Shown one piece after another: positions 58,800 through 64,000 of a DNA stretch of 64,000 nucleotides (position 1 is the first letter of the stretch; each line of letters begins with the position of its first letter). Made by a program: the position numbers and the translations under genes. The notes beneath the pieces are model-generated. The model did no database searches. It saw only the letters and a program-made list of their open reading frames with translations, and was not told the origin of the DNA. The DNA lies in the NCBI RefSeq assembly GCF_958298935.1, contig NC_084933.1, positions 479,001 through 543,000 on the forward strand, written 5' to 3'. Source of the stretch: Phragmites australis. Taxonomy: Eukaryota > Streptophyta > Magnoliopsida > Poales > Poaceae.

Positions 58800-61700
58800 G
58801 AGGCCAGACAAGTTTTCTAGTGTGCACTTAAAGAGATGACAAGCCAAAGTCACTCTATGGCTGATGACTATGAATGTCTACTGGGTGGCTAATGGCAAGT
58901 TGAAAGGAATCCTTATTGCTGAGCAGGAAAAGGTTTGCACGGATACTAATACACTCTTTGTAGGATGCATTCTTAGCATTTTTGGTGACCGTCTTTGTGA
59001 TGTATACATGCACATACAAAGTGTGAATGAGCTGTGAGATACATTGACTGCTAAATTTGGTGTATCAGATGCAGAAAGTGAACTGTATACTATGGAGTAG
59101 TATCATAACTAAAAGATGATTGAAAATCGTTCTGTAGTCGAGCAGGCTCATGAGGTTCAGCGTATCGTGAAGGAACTCGAACTCCTCAAGATCAATGTAC
59201 CAGACAAGTTTGTAGCTGGAGGCATTATTGCCAAGTTACCTCCTTCGTGGAGAAACTTTACCACTGTTCTAAAGCACAAGAGATAAGAGATTACTGTTGA
59301 GAGTTTGATCACATCTCTTGATGTTGAGGAGAAATTTCGGACTAAGGATATGAGTCTAAAAAGATGCGAGGGACAGACTCGTGCAAATATAGTGCAAAAG
59401 CTCTTTCACAACAAGAACAAAGGGAAAATAATAAGCCAAACGAAACTATCACCTTCAAGAATAAGAAGATGAACACAACAAAACTGCCTTACTTTGTGTG
59501 AGATGAGATTGGACATTTCGCTAAGTATTATCCAGATTGTAAGGTAAGAAAGGCTCCACAAAAGCAGAACTAAAAGACTGCTAATGTGGTGACCATTGGC
59601 GAAGCTAGAAACAGAGCTGCAGGGTATGAAAATTTACCTTTAGTGTTTTCAGTATTTTAGTCTACTAATCGGTGAATTGATATAGTGACCAATGTTGATG
59701 TATATGCTGATATCTCAATGTTCTCTTCTTATCAGGTTATATATGATTCTTCCGTCCTAATGGGGAATGGGTCACATGCTTCTGTTCGTGGTGTTGACAC
59801 GGTAGATCTGAAGTTTACTATAGGAAAGATCGTGCAGCTAAGGAACATGCAGTATGTCCCTACAATGAACAAGAATCTAGTTAGCGGCTCCCTTCTCTGT
59901 AGAGATGGGTTTAAGGTGGTGTTCGAGTCTAATAAAGTAGTAGTGTTAAAGCATGAACAATTTATTGGTAAAGGCTATGAGTGCGGAGACTTGTTCCGTG
60001 TTTTCATTTCAGATTTCAGCAATAAGTCTGTGAACCATATTTGTGGTAATGTTAATGATGATGCTAGTGTTTGACATTCGCGGTTATGTCATTTGAATTT
60101 TGGTTCTATGACTTAACTTTCCAGTATAAGTTTAATTCCAAATTTTTCCATGGTCAAAAGTTCTAAGTGCTATAGTTGTGTGCAATTAAAACAACCTCGT
60201 AAGCCCCACAAGGCAACCGAGCAGAGAATTTTGACATCTCTAAAACTCATACATTCAGATCTGTGTGAAATGAATGGTGTGTTGACGAAGGGTGAAAAAA
60301 ATATTTCATGATTTTGATTGATGATGAGACTAGATACTGCTATATTTATTTATTGAAACGAAAGATGAGGCGTTAGATCACTTTAAAATCTATAAGGCAG
60401 AAGTTAAGAATTAACTAGAGAGAAAGATCAAAAGAATTAAGTCAGGAATATGGTGGAGAGTATTTTTCTAGTGATTTTGACTTATTCTGTGAGAAACATG
60501 AGATTATTCATGAGAGGATGCCTCCCTATTCACCCTAATCAAACGGGGTTGTCGAAAAGAAGAGCTGCACATTGACTGACTTGGTTAATGCCATGTTAGA
60601 TACTACGGGATTATCTAAGGTATGGTGTGGGAGGCCCTGTTGACTTCGTGTCATGTCTTGAATAGAGTTCCTCTCAAGGATAAGGAGAAAGCCCCATATG
60701 AAGAATGTGAAAGGAGAAAACCATCACTTTCTTATAAAGCCCCATATGAAGAATGTGAAAGGAGAAAACCATCACTTTCTTATTTACACATTTGGGGATG
60801 CTTGGCGAAAATCAATGTACCAATAATTAAAAAGTGCAACCTCGGACCTAAAATAGTGGATTGTGTCTTTCTAGAATATGGTCATAGGAGTATTGCTTAT
60901 AGGTTTTTAGTGGTTAAATCTGAGGTACCTGACATGCATATCGATACAATGATGGAGTCTCGTGATGTAACATTTTTTGAGCACATATTTCCTATGAAAT
61001 ATATACATAGCATGTTTAGACTATCTTCTGAGATAATTTTTGGACCTACTTCACCTCTTGAGTTTATTGAACAAACATATGAGAAAGATCATGAGGAGGA
61101 TGACAGTGATGCTCCTAGGAGGAGTAAGAGACAAAGGACTGCAAAGTCTTTTGGTGATGATTTCATTATGTACCTTATGGATGACACTCCCAAGTCTATT
61201 TTAGAATCATTTGCATCTCCATATACAGACTACTGGAAGGAGGGTGTTCGGAGCGAAACAGATTCCATCCTCGCAAACAGAACTTGGGAGGTCATAGAAC
61301 AACCCTATGGTTGCAAACCTGTGGGTAGCAAGTGGGTGTTCAAGAAAAAGCTTAGGCCTGACGGTATTATTGAAAAGTACAAGGCTCGACTTGTAGCCAA
61401 GGGTTATACCCAAAAGGAAGGCGAAGACTCTTTTGACACTTATTCACCTATTGCAAGATTGACTACTATCCGAGTGCTACTTTTCTTGGCTGTCTCACAT
61501 GATCTTATCGTCCATCAGATGGACATTAAAACATCTTTCTGAGTTGGACGAGAAAATTTATATGGAACAACCTGATAGGTTTGTTGTAAAAGGTCAAGAA
61601 GGCATGTTGTGTAAGTTGTTGAAGTCCTTGAATGGTCTTAAACAAGCTCCTAAGCAATGGCATAAGACGTTCGATAAAACTTTAAATCTGCAGACTTTTC

Positions 61701-62720
61701 GATCTATGAGGTAGATAAATGTGTGTATTATCACCATGGTGGGGGTGAGAGAGCTATATTGTGTTTGTATGTTGATGACATACTGATATTTAGGACAAAC
61801 CTTGATATGGTTAATAAGGTCAAGTCTTTCTTATCTCAAAGCTTTGATACGAAAGATCTGAGTGAGGCTGATGTAATCTTAAACATCAAGTTAATCAAAG
61901 GAGAGGATGAGATTACTCTTACATAATCTCATTATGTTGAGAAGGTCTTGAGCCGCTTTGGCTACCAGGACAGCAAGCCTTCTCTAACACCTTATGATCC
62001 CAGTGTTATACTTCAAAAGAATAAGAAAAGTGGCAAGGACCAACTGAGATACTCTCAGATTATTGGATCACTCATGCACTTAGCTGGTGTTATAAGGCAT
62101 GACATCTCATTTGCTATGAGCAAATTGAGTTGGTTTACTTCTAACCCGGCCGATGAACATTGGTGTACACTTGAGCGAGTCATGCACTATTTGCTTGGTA
62201 CTATGAGTTATGATCTTCACTATTCTGGGTACCCATTAGTACTAGAGGGTTATAGTGACTCAAAATGGATATCTGATGTTGATGAGATTTATGCCACAAG
62301 TGGATATGTATTCACTCTAGGTGGTGCTGCTGTCTCTTAGAGGTTTTGCAAATAGACCATCTTAATGAGGTCAACTATGGAAACAGAACTCACTGCATTA
62401 GACACAGCCACTGTTGAGGCAGAATGACTGCATGAGTTGTTGATAGACTTACCTGTGATTGAGAAACCGGTACCGGCTATCCTTATGAACTGTGATAATT
62501 AGATTATTATTATCAACGTAAACAGTTCTAAAGATAGTGACAAGTCCTCAAGGCATGTAAAGAGACAATTAAAGTCTGTTAGAAAATTAAGAAACTCCAA
62601 AATAATAACCTTGGATTATATCCAAACAGTTAAGAACCTAGTAGATCCCTTTACAAAGGGACTATCACGAAATGTGATAGATAATGCATCAAATGAGATG
62701 GGTATGAGACCCATGTAAGT
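58800..62720 (+). pseudogene. Copia gag-pol polyprotein, degenerate
   Basis: Gag lies at about 58,820-59,560 (HEVQRIVKELELLKINVP; GGIIAKLPPSWRNFTTVL), with a decayed knuckle (GHFAKYYPDCK). Protease and pre-integrase sequence is at 59,685-60,074 (YDSSVLMGNGSHASVRG; NLVSGSLLCRDGFKV). Integrase lies at about 60,080-60,990 and contains a 48-bp duplication. RT runs from 61,200 to 61,930. Its frame is lost near 61,540, where several bases are missing after KTSF. YVDD is intact at 61,769-61,780. RNase H (62,240-62,720) ends with DPFTKGLSRNVIDNA. Stops occur in most domains, so the copy is not functional. Confidence 0.85.
60688..60783 (+). repeat. Perfect 48-bp tandem duplication in integrase
   Basis: Positions 60688-60735 and 60736-60783 are identical. 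Each encodes the 16 residues KAPYEECERRKPSLSY in frame. The duplication lies where copia integrases normally have a single copy of this motif before the HLRVFGC-like segment (here LHIWGC). Confidence 0.97.
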
Positions 62721-63273
62721 TATACCATAGTGATGATCCAACCTATGTGATCAGAGATCCCGTGACTTAGGACCTGGTAAGAACAAGCTATTGGTCCAAG
62801 TGGAGGAGAGTACCGTTGTTGTTTAACCCACTCGAGTGAAGATGCAATACTCTCAGAGATTTGTAAAGCAGGTTGACTATTGTCTTAATGTGTTATGTTG
62901 GCTTTAAGTAGCAAAGATGCTGACCTACATGTCATTCTTGAAAGAACACACCTATATGAGTCTGACTATTGATCACAGTCTATGAGATTTGAGTGATCTT
63001 TAGTAAACTCATGAAAAGACCATGGAGTACGACTTATATGCTCCACCCGTGGGGTAGCCTACTGGCAGCCAAGCATCAGTTATAACTTTAAGTGAAACTT
63101 GTTTGCACAAAACTTGCAATTCAAGTCATAGTCCATTGTTCAAGTTGGGAATGAGTGTGGCTTGATGTTCTAGGTTGATGTTCAACTTAGTAGTCTTCAC
63201 TGAAACACTGGTATATCAAACAATAGTGAGACACTGGCAATTCTCTATGAGACATTGAGATCTGACGGGTGAT

Positions 63274-64000
63274 TGTTAGAATTATTAGGGTCGATCCATG
63301 TAAGAATTCCTAATAAATCTTAAAGGCCTATATTATTGAGAGGAGGCCTATGACGAGGTTCACCTCCTATTAGTACCATATTGCTAATAGAGGTAGAGGT
63401 GGAGTTTTCTCCTTATATATATGTAAGCACCCACCTCATTGGGTGTATAACATATACTGCTAATTGAGAGTTGTTCTAAAATTGAGAATGCTCTCATTAT
63501 GTGAGTCAATATAAGAGTTAGGTTTTTTGCCTCTTTTTTTTTCTATTGTGCTACCGCTGTAGTCTACTATATTTTGGTGTCGGCGTGCACGACAACCGGG
63601 AGAGTATGTCTCCAAAACTCTCGCTCTTGATATCTTGCATTAAGAGAGGGCGAATAAGATTTTTGGTAAGCGCTTTACGCAACTGCTCATGTTCTTCACC
63701 ACGGCTCGTCTTCCTGATCACTTGGGCGCTGCTTGCTGTCATCGTCAACAAATTCGGCGCGACATCAAAAGGATCGATCGCGCCATCAAAAGGATTGATC
63801 ATGCCGTCAATACAGTACAACCAACATCTTCAGCAACATTCATAACGAATGACCAGTACGTAAAAACCATATTATTCGTATTTTATTTCCTGCGGTTTCT
63901 AATTTCGAGTATAGTAGTTCTAGTCATATACAGTGCTTTTATACATATGACTAGATTATACTATAATAATATAGACATGATAGTTTATCAGTTTACACAT
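63274..64000 (+). repeat. 3' LTR of the copia element (incomplete at window end)
   Basis: It aligns with 57,981-58,700, sharing AGGAGGCCTATGA, CACCTCCTATTAGTACCATA and AATATAAGAGTTAGGTTTTT-like blocks. The polypurine tract expected just before it has decayed to GACGGGTGAT. Confidence 0.85.

Larger units (their letters stand above)
57981..64000 (+). mobile_element. Ty1-copia retrotransposon, nearly complete, cut by the window end
   Basis: The 5' LTR starts TGTTCGAATTATTGAAACCG at 57,981 and the 3' LTR starts TGTTAGAATTATTAGGGTCG at 63,274. The two align across at least 720 bp with many substitutions and small indels, so the element is not young. The 5' LTR ends near 58,765, before GGTTTATCAATGGC, which may be a decayed primer-binding site. 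Gag, protease, integrase, RT and RNase H follow in copia order. The 3' LTR is not complete in the window. Confidence 0.88.

Overview
The window looks like nuclear DNA of a grass (Poaceae, probably a panicoid). It has intron-containing plant genes, GC-rich coding exons typical of grasses, and a large load of grass transposon types (CACTA, Stowaway, Pack-MULE, hAT, Ty1-copia, Ty3-gypsy). I count four protein-coding genes that look functional. They lie in two small islands separated by roughly 37 kb of nested, mostly decayed transposons.

Island 1 (1-10 kb) holds a convergent pair. On the + strand is an 11-exon MRG-family chromatin reader (chromodomain plus MRG domain) whose third coding exon is only 14 nt. 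On the - strand is a two-exon cytochrome P450 of the CYP93 family, most likely CYP93G, a candidate flavone synthase II. From memory, rice has an MRG gene next to its CYP93G1 flavone synthase II at the top of chromosome 4, so this pair looks like conserved microsynteny. The MRG introns hold a Stowaway MITE, a TRIM-like LTR with primer-binding site, and a LINE zinc-knuckle relic.

The transposon belt (10.4-45.8 kb) contains, in order: a CACTA relic with a Ulp1-like second ORF, broken by a copia-type LTR; an unassigned repeat block; a second CACTA with a decayed TNP2 transposase, broken by a solo LTR with a perfect GTATC target duplication; a gypsy LTR plus gag-like ORF; a third CACTA terminus fused to a SIRE-type copia element with gag, protease, integrase, RT and RNase H remnants; more CACTA-like repeats; a SIRE-type deletion derivative in the opposite orientation that has kept gag but lost pol; an hAT element with an exact 8-bp target duplication; and a 2-kb Pack-MULE that carries a glyoxal oxidase gene fragment.

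Island 2 (46-57 kb) holds an eight-coding-exon ELMO-domain gene (+) and a two-exon RING/VWA gene of the WAV3 family (-). The VWA metal site of the latter is non-canonical. An LTR relic lies between them. The window ends inside a nearly complete but mutated Ty1-copia element (57,981 to beyond 64,000).

The four genes have no evident common pathway. They are ordinary nuclear genes for chromatin reading, flavonoid metabolism, small-GTPase regulation and protein ubiquitination. All exon boundaries were inferred by eye from reading frames, GT/AG sites and family conservation. Family calls rest on recognised motifs, not on searches.
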